From Cognatishimia sp. WU-CL00825 (lineage in GTDB: Bacteria; Pseudomonadota; Alphaproteobacteria; Rhodobacterales; Rhodobacteraceae): a stretch of DNA of 64,000 nt. The notes below the pieces were generated by a model. It was given only the letters and a program-made list of their open reading frames with translations. It did no database searches and was not told where the DNA came from. A program made the position numbers and the translations under genes. This document shows positions 16,738 to 24,721 of the stretch, piece by piece; position 1 is the first letter of the stretch; every line of letters starts with the position of its first letter. The stretch is taken from positions 1,364,001-1,428,000 of the forward strand of contig NZ_BAABWX010000001.1 in NCBI RefSeq assembly GCF_040364665.1. The letters are read 5' to 3'.

Positions 16738-17583
16738 TCAGGGATTTGTCGAGTTAGGTTGTGGAAGGCCCAAAATGTCCCGAGCCTGTCGCCAACTGGC
16801 AACGGGTCGTTTGTATTGATTACAGAACTCAGTGACGCGCTTGACCAGAGCAGCATTTGATGGTGCAAGCCGATCCTTATCAATCCGAACATTGTCTTCC
16901 AATCCCGTCCGGCAGTGTCCGCCTTCAGCAACGCACCATTCATTAACGGTAATTTGATGACGTCCTATCCCCGCAGCACACCACTCTGCCCCAGGAGATA
17001 GTCGATTTACGGTTTCAATGAAGAAGTCAAAGGACCGTCGATCAACGGGCATAGCGTTTTTTACACCCATTACAAATTGGATATATAAATCCCCTGGTAC
17101 ACGCCCGTCCTTGTTCATCTGTGCTGCCTGATGGATGTGGCTCAGGTCAAAAGCTTCGATCTCCGGTTTGACGTTGTGGGTACGCATTTCGCTGGCCAGC
17201 CAATCCACCAGATCAGGACTATTCTGGTAAACCCGTGTAGGAAAATTGTTAGACCCAACCGAAAGCGAAGCCATATCAGGCCCCAATGGCAACATGCCAC
17301 CTCGTTCTTGGTTAGCACCTGAACGACCTCCTGTCGAAAATTGGATGATCATACCGGGGCAGTGTTTCTCCAGTCCCTCTTTTAGGCGCGCAAACTTTTC
17401 CGGATCTGACGTTGTGGACTGATCGTCGTTGCGCACGTGAGCGTGTACGATACTTGCGCCCGCTTCAAAGGCTTCCTGAGTAGATTCAATTTGCTCATCA
17501 ATGGTGATCGGAACCGCAGAATTGTTTTCTTTACGGGGTAATGAGCCCGTAATTGCACAGCAGATTATGCAAGGTTTCGTCAT
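16738..17583 (-). CDS. BKACE-family beta-keto acid cleavage enzyme (DUF849)
   Basis: A 281-residue member of the BKACE (DUF849, Kce-like) family. Seen: CAITGSLPRKEN at the start, HAHVR with the zinc-binding histidines, and QFSTGGRSG. Family members condense a beta-keto acid with acetyl-CoA to give acetoacetate and a new acyl-CoA. Between pcaG and pcaB the obvious substrate is beta-ketoadipate, which would yield acetoacetate and succinyl-CoA and replace PcaIJ and PcaF, none of which is in the window. That role is inferred. The ATG at 17583 has AGGACA upstream. Confidence 0.82.
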   Translation of the reverse strand: MTKPCIICCAITGSLPRKENNSAVPITIDEQIESTQEAFEAGASIVHAHVRNDDQSTTSDPEKFARLKEGLEKHCPGMIIQFSTGGRSGANQERGGMLPLGPDMASLSVGSNNFPTRVYQNSPDLVDWLASEMRTHNVKPEIEAFDLSHIHQAAQMNKDGRVPGDLYIQFVMGVKNAMPVDRRSFDFFIETVNRLSPGAEWCAAGIGRHQITVNEWCVAEGGHCRTGLEDNVRIDKDRLAPSNAALVKRVTEFCNQYKRPVASWRQARDILGLPQPNSTNP

Positions 17584-17639
17584 GTCACGTGTCCTGTTGG
17601 TTAGCGACGTCATACCTAAATGGCACAACGTCGAATTTT

Positions 17640-18260
17640 TTAAATATCAAAGAAAACAGTTTCGTCTTTGCCCTGCAGCCTAATGTCAAAACGATATACG
17701 ATTTCGCCGTCGCGCTCTGAACGCTTAGCGATCAAAGTCGCCCGCCGGTGTTCCCACTCAATGATGTTCAGCACAGGGTCTTCCGAGTTTGCAGCCACTT
17801 CATCCGCAAAATAGACGCGAGTATTCAGGCCGATATTAATGCCGCGCGCGACAATCCACAGGTTGATGTGCGGCGCTTGTATTCCGACATTGCGCCCCCG
17901 CGTGCGGCCTGGCTTAACCGTCTCAAAAGCCCATTCACCGGTCTCGAAATTGGTGATCACACGTCCCCAGCCCCGAAAGCCCTCTTCCACTTCGCCACCA
18001 CCTTCTGGGTGCGCGTAATGACCGTTGCAATTAGCCTGCCATGCCTCTAGCAAAACATCTTTAACCGGGGCCCCCATGCCGTCAAACACGAGACCTTCTA
18101 CTCGGATACGCTTGCCTTCTGCATTCGGCCCGGCAATGTCCCAACCCAGCTCTTGCTCATAGATATCGAACCCAGCAGCACCTGGAGCCAAGCCGATATG
18201 TACATATGGACCCGCAGTTTGAGAGGGGGTTTCCTTGAGATAACCAAGTTTTTGTACCAT
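17640..18260 (-). CDS. pcaG: Protocatechuate 3,4-dioxygenase, alpha subunit
   Basis: A 206-residue intradiol dioxygenase subunit. SQTAGPYVHIGL near the N-terminus and APHINLWIVARG in the core are the typical alpha-subunit motifs; the alpha chain lacks the full iron ligand set. It pairs with PcaH in an (alpha-beta-Fe) multimer that opens the protocatechuate ring between its hydroxyls. The gene starts 2 nt after the pcaH stop. Confidence 0.95.
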   Translation of the reverse strand: MVQKLGYLKETPSQTAGPYVHIGLAPGAAGFDIYEQELGWDIAGPNAEGKRIRVEGLVFDGMGAPVKDVLLEAWQANCNGHYAHPEGGGEVEEGFRGWGRVITNFETGEWAFETVKPGRTRGRNVGIQAPHINLWIVARGINIGLNTRVYFADEVAANSEDPVLNIIEWEHRRATLIAKRSERDGEIVYRFDIRLQGKDETVFFDI

Positions 18261-18262
18261 GA

Positions 18263-18991
18263 TTAGTTCCCCTCCAAACGGTTTTCAAAGAGCGTGGAAC
18301 GTCGGCCGCGCAGGACAATATCAAATTTGTAGGCAATCGAATCCAGCGGGATCGTTGCGTTGAGATCCAACGCGGCAACAAGGCTGTCACGACCATCTTG
18401 CGAAGGAATGGTTTTCACAATCGGACACTTATCCAACAGCGGATCACCTTCGAAATAGCATTGCGTGATTAGCCTCTGAGAAAATGCAGTACCAAAGATC
18501 GACATGTGAATGTGAGCCGGTCTCCAATTGTTTACCCAATTGCGCCATGGATAGGCTCCCGGTTTCACGGTGCGGAAAAAATAGAACCCATTTTCGTCAG
18601 TCAGTGTCCGACCGCAACCACCAAAATTTGGGTCAATCGGTGCAAGGTAAGTGTCTTTCTTGTGACGATAACGCCCACCCGCATTTGCCTGCCAAGCCTC
18701 CACGAGGGTATTGGGGACTGGGCGACCATTCTCATCAAGCACACGTCCGTGTAATATGATACGTTCACCAATCGGGCTTTCACCGGGTTTCGCGTAGTTC
18801 AGGATCAAATCGTTGTCGATGGGGTTAATGTCGTTGTGACCAAAGACCGGCCCAGTGATTTCGCTTACCGAATTTTGCAACGAAATCATCGAGTATTGCG
18901 GCGACCGCGCTACGGAGGTCTTGTAATCAGGGGTAAGAGCGGCAGGCTGCCTTTCTCTGTCCCTCTGGTAGAATTCGCCCATTGTTGACAT
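18263..18991 (-). CDS. pcaH: Protocatechuate 3,4-dioxygenase, beta subunit
   Basis: A 242-residue catalytic subunit. The Fe(III) ligands are seen as Tyr in GRYRHKKD, Tyr in PGAYPWRNW, and the two His in [12 protein letters not shown]. It cleaves protocatechuate to 3-carboxy-cis,cis-muconate with O2. Length and motifs match the family. It is co-transcribed with pcaG downstream and pcaC upstream. Confidence 0.96.
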   Translation of the reverse strand: MSTMGEFYQRDRERQPAALTPDYKTSVARSPQYSMISLQNSVSEITGPVFGHNDINPIDNDLILNYAKPGESPIGERIILHGRVLDENGRPVPNTLVEAWQANAGGRYRHKKDTYLAPIDPNFGGCGRTLTDENGFYFFRTVKPGAYPWRNWVNNWRPAHIHMSIFGTAFSQRLITQCYFEGDPLLDKCPIVKTIPSQDGRDSLVAALDLNATIPLDSIAYKFDIVLRGRRSTLFENRLEGN

Positions 18992-19036
18992 AAGCGGGGT
19001 CTCCTTTTTTGCTGGGGGGATAGCGCGTTTCCTTGG

Positions 19037-19414
19037 CTATTCATTTTCCAATTCGGCGTAGGTTTTTTTCGCCAGTTTCAGCGCGTGGTTCGCGCGTGGA
19101 ACGCCTGCGTAAATTGCAACGTGTTGAAAGGCCTCCAAAACGTCTCTTTTACTTGCACCTGTTCGTGTACAAGCGCGGATGTGCATTGGAATCTCTTCGA
19201 AATTCCCAAGCGCCGCCAACAAAGCCAATGTCAACATTGACCGTTCGCGCTGGCTTATTCCGTCGCTTGCCCAAACCGTTCCCCAAGCACTTTCAGTGAT
19301 CAGCGTTTGAAACGGTACATCAAAATCCGTCTTCTGCAATTCCGCACGATCAACATGGGCATCACCCAAAACAGTGCGGCGAGTTTTCATGCCCAGTTCG
19401 AGCCGTTCAGACAT
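19037..19414 (-). CDS. pcaC: 4-carboxymuconolactone decarboxylase
   Basis: A 125-residue CMD-family protein. SERSML-like RERSMLTLALLAALG, HIRACTRTGAS and IYAGVPRANHAL are diagnostic. It decarboxylates 4-carboxymuconolactone to beta-ketoadipate enol-lactone. It is a separate protein, not the PcaCD fusion seen in some bacteria. Its start overlaps the end of pcaD by 8 nt. Confidence 0.95.
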   Translation of the reverse strand: MSERLELGMKTRRTVLGDAHVDRAELQKTDFDVPFQTLITESAWGTVWASDGISQRERSMLTLALLAALGNFEEIPMHIRACTRTGASKRDVLEAFQHVAIYAGVPRANHALKLAKKTYAELENE

Positions 19415-20195
19415 GTCCGTTCTCCTTTAGGAAATTTGTCAAAATTGCCGCATATTCGGCGGGCTTTTCGACGCATGGCAAATGGCCAGCGCCCTCAATG
19501 GTACGAAAAGACGCGCCTTCGATCATAGCAACGGTGCCCTCGACCAGATTAGCTGGACTAGCACCGTCCACCGAACCGGCAATGCCAAGGGTCGGCTGTC
19601 TAATCGCCCGCGTCTGGGCACTCAGATCGGCAGCCGCTATTGCATGACAGCAGCCGATATACCCCTCCTTTGGGGTTCGAATTAGCATATTGCGCCATGC
19701 GTTCAGTTCGTCATCACGTCTGAATTCCTCTGAGAACCAACGTTCTAGAATTGGCCCAGCTAAGGACTCGACACCTCCTTCTTGAATGGCTGCAATGCGG
19801 TCGTTCCACATTTGCTGGTCGCCCAACTTGGCCGCAGTGTTAGACAACACCAAGGCAGAAATTAGATCGGGTCGCCGCACCGCCACGACCTGCCCAATCA
19901 TACCGCCGATAGAAAGCCCTACGAATGCGCAGCCTGAAATGCCAAGTTGATCCAAGAGATCCACGGCATCATTTGCAAGCTCATCCATAGAATAGGGAGA
20001 TGGCAAACAATCAGACAAGCCGTGCCCACGTGTATCAAAACGGATCACTCTCAAACCACCTGGCAGCAGTGCCACGACCTTGTCCCACAGCTTCAAATCC
20101 GTTCCCAGGGAGTTTGAAAAAACCACAGGAAATCCGGTTTCAGGGCCCTCAATTCGGACATGCAATGCCAAATTTTGCAATTTTACGATTTGCAT
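19407..20195 (-). CDS. pcaD: 3-oxoadipate enol-lactonase
   Basis: A 262-residue alpha/beta hydrolase. The oxyanion region FSNSLGTDLKLWD, the nucleophile elbow GLSIGGMIG, and the final His in GAGHLPC are clear. It hydrolyses beta-ketoadipate enol-lactone to beta-ketoadipate. It is the first gene of the leftward pca operon, facing pcaQ across a 109-bp promoter region. Confidence 0.95.
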   Translation of the reverse strand: MQIVKLQNLALHVRIEGPETGFPVVFSNSLGTDLKLWDKVVALLPGGLRVIRFDTRGHGLSDCLPSPYSMDELANDAVDLLDQLGISGCAFVGLSIGGMIGQVVAVRRPDLISALVLSNTAAKLGDQQMWNDRIAAIQEGGVESLAGPILERWFSEEFRRDDELNAWRNMLIRTPKEGYIGCCHAIAAADLSAQTRAIRQPTLGIAGSVDGASPANLVEGTVAMIEGASFRTIEGAGHLPCVEKPAEYAAILTNFLKENGHV

Positions 20196-20244
20196 TATGT
20201 ATCCTCAATGGTTGGGCTCTATCCTCCGTCCAGAAATTAACATA

Positions 20245-20257
20245 TTGCATTTCGCAA
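20245..20257. promoter_or_regulatory. Candidate PcaQ binding site (TTGC-N5-GCAA)
   Basis: A palindrome TTGCATTTCGCAA with the T-N11-A form of LysR boxes lies in the pcaD-pcaQ divergent gap. It differs from the ATAACC-N4-GGTTAA site described for rhizobial PcaQ, so it is a candidate only. Confidence 0.5.
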
Positions 20258-20304
20258 CAAAAATGACTTATTGTGCCATTTAGTTTCCCTTTTGAATAAC
20301 TAAA

Positions 20305-21219
20305 ATGATCGATCGCCGTATTAAATTCCGCCACATCCAGTGTTTCGTTGAGATAAGCCGGCTCAGGAGTATGAAGTCGGCTGCAGAGCGATTGCTTTTG
20401 ACCCAACCTGCAATTTCCAAAACCCTTAAAGAGTTGGAGACGTTGCTTGGGGCTGATCTAATGACCCGCAGCCGAGCCGGAATTTCGCTGACGAAACAGG
20501 GGGAAGTATTCCTGCACTTTGCCGAGATGAGCCTTGCCGCCTTGCAACAGGGGATGGATGGCGTGGAAAGAGAGGGCGAGGCTAGATCCGCACGAGTCAA
20601 AGTGGGTGTACTACCCTCGGTTGCGGCTCGCTTGATGCCGCTGGTGGCGCAGGAGTTTTCGGAGCTTTCAAACAGCAGTAGGTTGGAAATCTCGGATGGC
20701 CCGGTTAGTTATCTAATTCAAAAACTGCGGAATGGTGAGCTAGATCTTGTGGTTGGACGTCAAGCGCCTCCTGACACGATGAAAGGGATCGCATTTACGC
20801 AGCTTTACAACGAGACCGTCGATTTTGTAGTGCGTCCAAAACACCCACTTCTGCAAGCCCCCGATCTCGCCCGTATCGGTGAATGGCAAGTGATCTATCC
20901 CTCAGAACACTCGGCCATAAGACCGCTTGTTGAGCGGTATTTGATTGCCAATGGCGTAGGCGAACTTCCAAACAAACTGGAAACAGTTTCAGGCGCATTT
21001 GGGAGAGTATATACACCAAGAAGCGACGCCGTTTGGATCATTTCGTCTGGTGTTGTTGCAAATGAAATCGATAATGGAATGCTTTGCCGCCTACCATTTG
21101 ATACGACTATGACAAATGGTCCAGTCGGATTGATGATGAAAGCCAGCACAAACCCGTCCTCCGAACAAAAGATTTTCTCTATAGCTGTCGATAATATTGT
21201 TCGATCGCAAGGTTTATAG
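20305..21219 (+). CDS. pcaQ: LysR-type activator of the pca operon
   Basis: A 304-residue LysR regulator. The helix-turn-helix occupies residues 5-65 (RHIQCFVEISRLRSMKSAAE, then LTQPAISKTLKELE), followed by a two-lobed effector domain. Length, the divergent position to pcaD and the sequence fit PcaQ, which in rhizobia responds to beta-carboxy-muconate type intermediates. It is the last intact gene of the island on this side. Confidence 0.88.
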   Translation: MIDRRIKFRHIQCFVEISRLRSMKSAAERLLLTQPAISKTLKELETLLGADLMTRSRAGISLTKQGEVFLHFAEMSLAALQQGMDGVEREGEARSARVKVGVLPSVAARLMPLVAQEFSELSNSSRLEISDGPVSYLIQKLRNGELDLVVGRQAPPDTMKGIAFTQLYNETVDFVVRPKHPLLQAPDLARIGEWQVIYPSEHSAIRPLVERYLIANGVGELPNKLETVSGAFGRVYTPRSDAVWIISSGVVANEIDNGMLCRLPFDTTMTNGPVGLMMKASTNPSSEQKIFSIAVDNIVRSQGL

Positions 21220-21233
21220 ATAGTTGCACAACC

Positions 21234-21683
21234 TTACGTCGGCTGTTGATGCACCTTCAATTGGCTGCCAATCTTGGGAAACGCATAGTCAAGCAAGGTG
21301 TTGTTCCATAGCTGCCCATGCTTGGCGTTTTTACATGTAGGCATTCGATCCATATGCACCTGCTCTTCAAAGGTCGGCACCTCTTGGCGGGCATTGAAGC
21401 GCGAATTCAAACCTTGCTTTGCCATGCTCCGATATTCCAGCGCGCGTTCTCTTGCTTGGTTGATCGTGACAATATCCGCACCACCCAAACCAAAATCCGT
21501 GCGCAATGGAGCACCCTTCCTATTTTTCTGCCCTTTAACGACCACGCGCACGATCCAACGACGAGCCGCGGATGGATCAACGACAAGCTACTATCCATTG
21601 CTGTCGCCATGTGGCCCCGGTCCAAGATTCTCTGCTAGCTTCTTTGTTAGCTTTCTGCCCAGCGCCGCCAATCGACGTGCCAC
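21234..21683 (-). pseudogene. Tyrosine-type integrase remnant
   Basis: Reading the minus strand from a GTG at 21683 gives the DUF4102-type N-terminus of tRNA-targeting integrases: LTKKLAENLGPG, then HGDSNG, two consecutive in-frame TAG stops, then LVVDPSAARRWIVRVVVKGQ and DFGLGGADIV, and last the SAM-like core-binding start (PTCKNAKHGQLWNNTLLDYA). A short deletion near TFEEQVH is likely. The gene ends at 21234 before any catalytic Arg, His or Tyr, so it is dead. It starts 136 bp from the tRNA 3' end and points away from it, the normal layout for an island integrase. Confidence 0.85.
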
Positions 21684-21819
21684 CTTTCATAACACACAAT
21701 GAAGGCGTAGCGAGGCGACCGAATAAAATCCAGCAAGCCTTAAATAAGGCGATCGTTCAGGAAATACTGAGGTTTAGGCTATTCAAAGCAGCCTCACAAA
21801 ACCTCAGAAAAAGTGTGGG

Positions 21820-21909
21820 TGGCGGAGACGAAGGGATTCGAACCCTCGATACCGTTTCCGGTATACTCCCTTAGCAGGGGAGCGCCTTCGACCACTCGGC
21901 CACGTCTCC
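21820..21909 (-). tRNA. tRNA-Ser(GCT)
   Basis: The minus strand folds as a 90-nt type II tRNA: acceptor GGAGACG pairing with CGTCTCC, anticodon stem CTCCC/GGGAG around loop CTGCTAA (anticodon GCT), a long variable arm (TATACCG/CGGTATC-type hairpin), T-loop GGTTCGAATCC and an encoded CCA. It reads AGC/AGT codons. Its 3' end is the integration site of the island to its left. Confidence 0.97.
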
Positions 21910-22539
21910 GCTGACCCGTATATTTAGCAAACCTCCGAGAAACAAGGGACTTTTTACAAAATATTTGACCCTTTCGAAAATAGCCATTTTCCCGCGAATT
22001 CGATGGGAGTTAATTCAAATAACTCGCAAATTTAGCGCAATGGCCGCGCGGTCAGTTTATGGGTATTTTGGCTCAAACCACCTCCCATACAGAGCGACGG
22101 ATTCTTGATTCTCCATAAGCACACGGCCAGGCAAAATTGCGGTCCATTACCGTCAACGCAAATGCTATCCGCAGTTATAGGGCAACGCGCGTGTCAGTCC
22201 GGAACGGCACGCTCAAAGTGAAACTCCTAAGGTTTCATCACGTCATATTTCACACCGATCTAAGGGTGACGCCCCACACAACAGTAGGCCCAATTAACCT
22301 GCAATTGCACGAGGCGTCATCGCGCTATTCCCAAAGGAATGAAGCGATCAGCAAATGTTTTACACTGGGGGATGCGATGACGATCCAGGGCAAAGCATTC
22401 GCCTTTAGGTAAAGTATCACAATGATACTTCAATGCAAAGCTGAAATAGCCACTTTTTCAGGCCGTAAATGTGTAGATGGGCAGGAATCCAGGCGCAGAA
22501 AAACTAGGACGTGAAATAGAAGTCCACGACCTTAAAATC
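21910..22539. other. Non-coding stretch upstream of tRNA-Ser, no gene recognised
   Basis: About 630 bp between the tRNA gene and a small reading frame. Short open frames exist on both strands but none has a ribosome site, family motif or convincing composition. The tRNA promoter should lie just right of 21910. Confidence 0.5.
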
Positions 22540-22716
22540 TCAAGAATCTTCTTCCTCCAAACTGCGCAATGCAGCTTCGAGGATAAACTGAGTGGCCGAA
22601 AACTCATTTTCTTTGGCGCACCCAATCGAATATTCTATCAAATTTTTCAAGGCTTCCATGTCCGCAGCACGCTCGTCTTCAGCGCTGCAAACCAGCCTAA
22701 TTTGATCTTTGAGCAT
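22540..22716 (-). CDS. Small acidic hypothetical protein (58 aa)
   Basis: An ATG-to-TGA frame of 58 codons on the minus strand, encoding an acidic, probably helical protein (MLKDQIRLVCSAEDERAADM at the start, LEAALRSLEEEDS at the end). The residue pattern is amphipathic and protein-like, unlike the neighbouring chance frames. A possible AGGG ribosome site is only 3 nt from the ATG, which is short. It is divergent from the LysR gene at 22808. No family recognised. Confidence 0.45.
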   Translation of the reverse strand: MLKDQIRLVCSAEDERAADMEALKNLIEYSIGCAKENEFSATQFILEAALRSLEEEDS

Positions 22717-22807
22717 AAGCCCTATTTTCTACAGTGCCAGGGAATGACTGTGTGTTAAACTTACTCTGGCAAGCAGCATCAATCCATCGAGAATCGCAAG
22801 TAAATGC

Positions 22808-23722
22808 ATGAATAATCTAAATGTATATAAACTCGACGCCCATACCCTACGGATCTTTCTAAAGGTCTGTGAGTTGCAATCTGTAAGCCGCGCCGCAGAA
22901 CACTTTGACCTCAACCAATCCACGGTCAGCAATCTGCTTGAACGTTTGCGGCAGATGCTGGGTTACAAACTGTTTGAAAAAGCGGGCCGCAATATTGTGC
23001 CTACCGAGAATGCTAAAAACCTGATCCCCCGTGCTGCGCGCATCGTGTCCGCCATCGAAGGGCTTCCAGAAACTGGCATTTATGATCCGCTCGAAGACAC
23101 GCGTCCCATAAGTATTGCCGCCAACCTCAATTCGATGATGGGTGCGCTGCAAACCATTCGCGATGCCATTTGGGCGATTAATCCCGACCGTCATGTTCAT
23201 TTTGTCGAAATGGGTAGCCGCGACCAGATGGAAGGCGTTCTGGAATCGGGGACTGCTGATGTACTTATTGCGGTGCGCGTAGCCAAATACCCGCCGGCTC
23301 TGCAATCACAATCGCTGTTTCGAGACCAGTCTGTGGCCTTTTATGATGCGGAGGTGCGCACCGCGCCCGACACAACTGAAGCGTATTTTTCTGCGCGCCA
23401 CGGTGTTTTGGACTTTGGCGGCTATGTGCGCAGTTCCGTTGCCAATGAACTTAAGCGGCTGGAGGGGCACCGCAATATCGTGTGCTCTGCGTCAAATGCA
23501 TCGGTACTGGCCGAAATGATGCGTGGCACTGATCTAATATCCAGCATGCCGAGTCGGTTGCGGCACGACGTTTTTAAGGGTTTTTCCTATTGCGCCCTGC
23601 CCCTTTTAAGCAACGTTCAGCTTGAGTTTGACCTGCTTTGGCACAAGCGAAACTCTGACAGTTCACGCCACAAATGGTTGCTAGGCATCATCCAATCGCT
23701 TGATCTTACCCAAGATCAATAG
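22808..23722 (+). CDS. LysR-family transcriptional regulator
   Basis: A 304-residue LysR protein. The DNA-binding helix is at residues 9-68 (LRIFLKVCELQSVSRAAEHF, then LNQSTVSNLLERLR). The effector domain follows from about 95 to 295. The target is unknown. It stops 3 nt before the end of the convergent nucleoside hydrolase gene, so that neighbour is not an obvious target; the small divergent gene at 22540 might be. Confidence 0.88.
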   Translation: MNNLNVYKLDAHTLRIFLKVCELQSVSRAAEHFDLNQSTVSNLLERLRQMLGYKLFEKAGRNIVPTENAKNLIPRAARIVSAIEGLPETGIYDPLEDTRPISIAANLNSMMGALQTIRDAIWAINPDRHVHFVEMGSRDQMEGVLESGTADVLIAVRVAKYPPALQSQSLFRDQSVAFYDAEVRTAPDTTEAYFSARHGVLDFGGYVRSSVANELKRLEGHRNIVCSASNASVLAEMMRGTDLISSMPSRLRHDVFKGFSYCALPLLSNVQLEFDLLWHKRNSDSSRHKWLLGIIQSLDLTQDQ

Positions 23723-23725
23723 GCT

Positions 23726-24652
23726 TTAAGCCAGGCTTGCCAATCGCTCTAGAAACAGGTCTTTGACCTTTTTTGACGCCACAGAGGTGTATACTAAACT
23801 TGCTGGGCGTTTGTCCCCGGCATCCAGCGTTGCACCAATTGTTTCCCCCGCACAAGACACCGATATTTTTACCCGGTGCCCGTCAAATAAATCAGGGTGC
23901 GTACAGGCGATGACCGCAGCCGGATCATGCAGGCTACAGCCCTCGAACTTGCCAACGCTGGCATAGAACTTCAGATAAAAATGGCTCATGTCCTGCAGCA
24001 TGCCGCCCAGTTTTGGCGCCGCTTGGGCAATCGCCTCAAAGTCTTGGGCGGTACACAGTATTTGATGCGTGACATCCAAACCCACCATTTCAACCTGCGC
24101 ATCAGAGGCAAAGACAATTTCAGCTGCATGCGGGTCATGATAGATATTGGCCTCGGCGTGAGGGGTGATATTGCCACCTTCGCGGTAAGAGCCCCCCATT
24201 AAGACAATGCGATCTACATTGGTGGCAAAGTCCGGGTCCAGCTGCAGGGCTTGGGCGATGTTCGTCAACGGCCCAATTGGGCACACCACCAGTTCGCCCT
24301 TGTGTTCACGTGCCATGCGGCACAGAAATTCGGCGGCAGTTTCACCAATTTGCTTACCTTTTGGCGTTGCGGCCGGAATGTCACCGAACCCTGCATCTCC
24401 GTGCACGTGCGACGAGGGTTTAAAGGGGGGCATCGCGAGTGGTGTATGCGCCCCAGCAGCAACCGGAGCATCAACGCCGGCCGCTTCAAGCAGGCGCAGC
24501 GCGTTGCGCGTGGCGGTTTCAACGGTCACATTGCCAAAGATAGAGGTCAGCCCTAAAAGTGCGATGTCCGGCGCTGCGGCTGCATAGAAAATAGCCATCG
24601 CATCATCAATGCCTGGGTCCGTATCGATGATCAATTTGGTGACTTTGCGCAT
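23726..24652 (-). CDS. Inosine-uridine-type nucleoside hydrolase
   Basis: A 308-residue IUNH-family enzyme. The calcium-binding DTDPGIDDAMA motif is at residues 10-20, with VCPIGPLTNIA mid-chain and VGLDVTHQ as a further active-site strand. It splits the N-glycosidic bond of ribonucleosides to give base and ribose, for salvage. It is convergent with the LysR gene and separated from ychF upstream by a terminator hairpin. Confidence 0.9.
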   Translation of the reverse strand: MRKVTKLIIDTDPGIDDAMAIFYAAAAPDIALLGLTSIFGNVTVETATRNALRLLEAAGVDAPVAAGAHTPLAMPPFKPSSHVHGDAGFGDIPAATPKGKQIGETAAEFLCRMAREHKGELVVCPIGPLTNIAQALQLDPDFATNVDRIVLMGGSYREGGNITPHAEANIYHDPHAAEIVFASDAQVEMVGLDVTHQILCTAQDFEAIAQAAPKLGGMLQDMSHFYLKFYASVGKFEGCSLHDPAAVIACTHPDLFDGHRVKISVSCAGETIGATLDAGDKRPASLVYTSVASKKVKDLFLERLASLA

Positions 24653-24666
24653 ACCCTACCTCATTA

Positions 24667-24696
24667 AATGCAAAAGAGAGGCACAATGGCCTCTCT
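24667..24696 (-). terminator. Rho-independent terminator after ychF
   Basis: The hairpin AGAGAGGC/GCCTCTCT (24675-24682 with 24689-24696), followed on the minus strand by TTTTGC, lies 26 bp past the ychF stop. Confidence 0.7.
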
Positions 24697-24721
24697 CATT
24701 AAACCATAGTTTCAACAAAAC

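Larger units (their letters stand above)
4043..21834. mobile_element. tRNA-Ser-integrated catabolic genomic island (about 17.8 kb)
   Basis: The segment is bounded by a 15-bp direct repeat that equals the 3' end of tRNA-Ser(GCT), and it carries a broken tyrosine integrase 136 bp inside the tRNA end. All genes between are catabolic, transport or regulatory: a TRAP/GST/ALDH/SDR block and a full protocatechuate operon. By eye the island also looks more AT-rich than the flanking core genes. Boundaries and repeat are seen; past mobility is inferred. The integrase is dead, so the island is probably fixed unless helped in trans. Confidence 0.75.

Noticed and set aside
22137..22412. A 91-codon frame in the gap right of tRNA-Ser
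   Set aside because: No ribosome site, no motif and a composition typical of chance frames.
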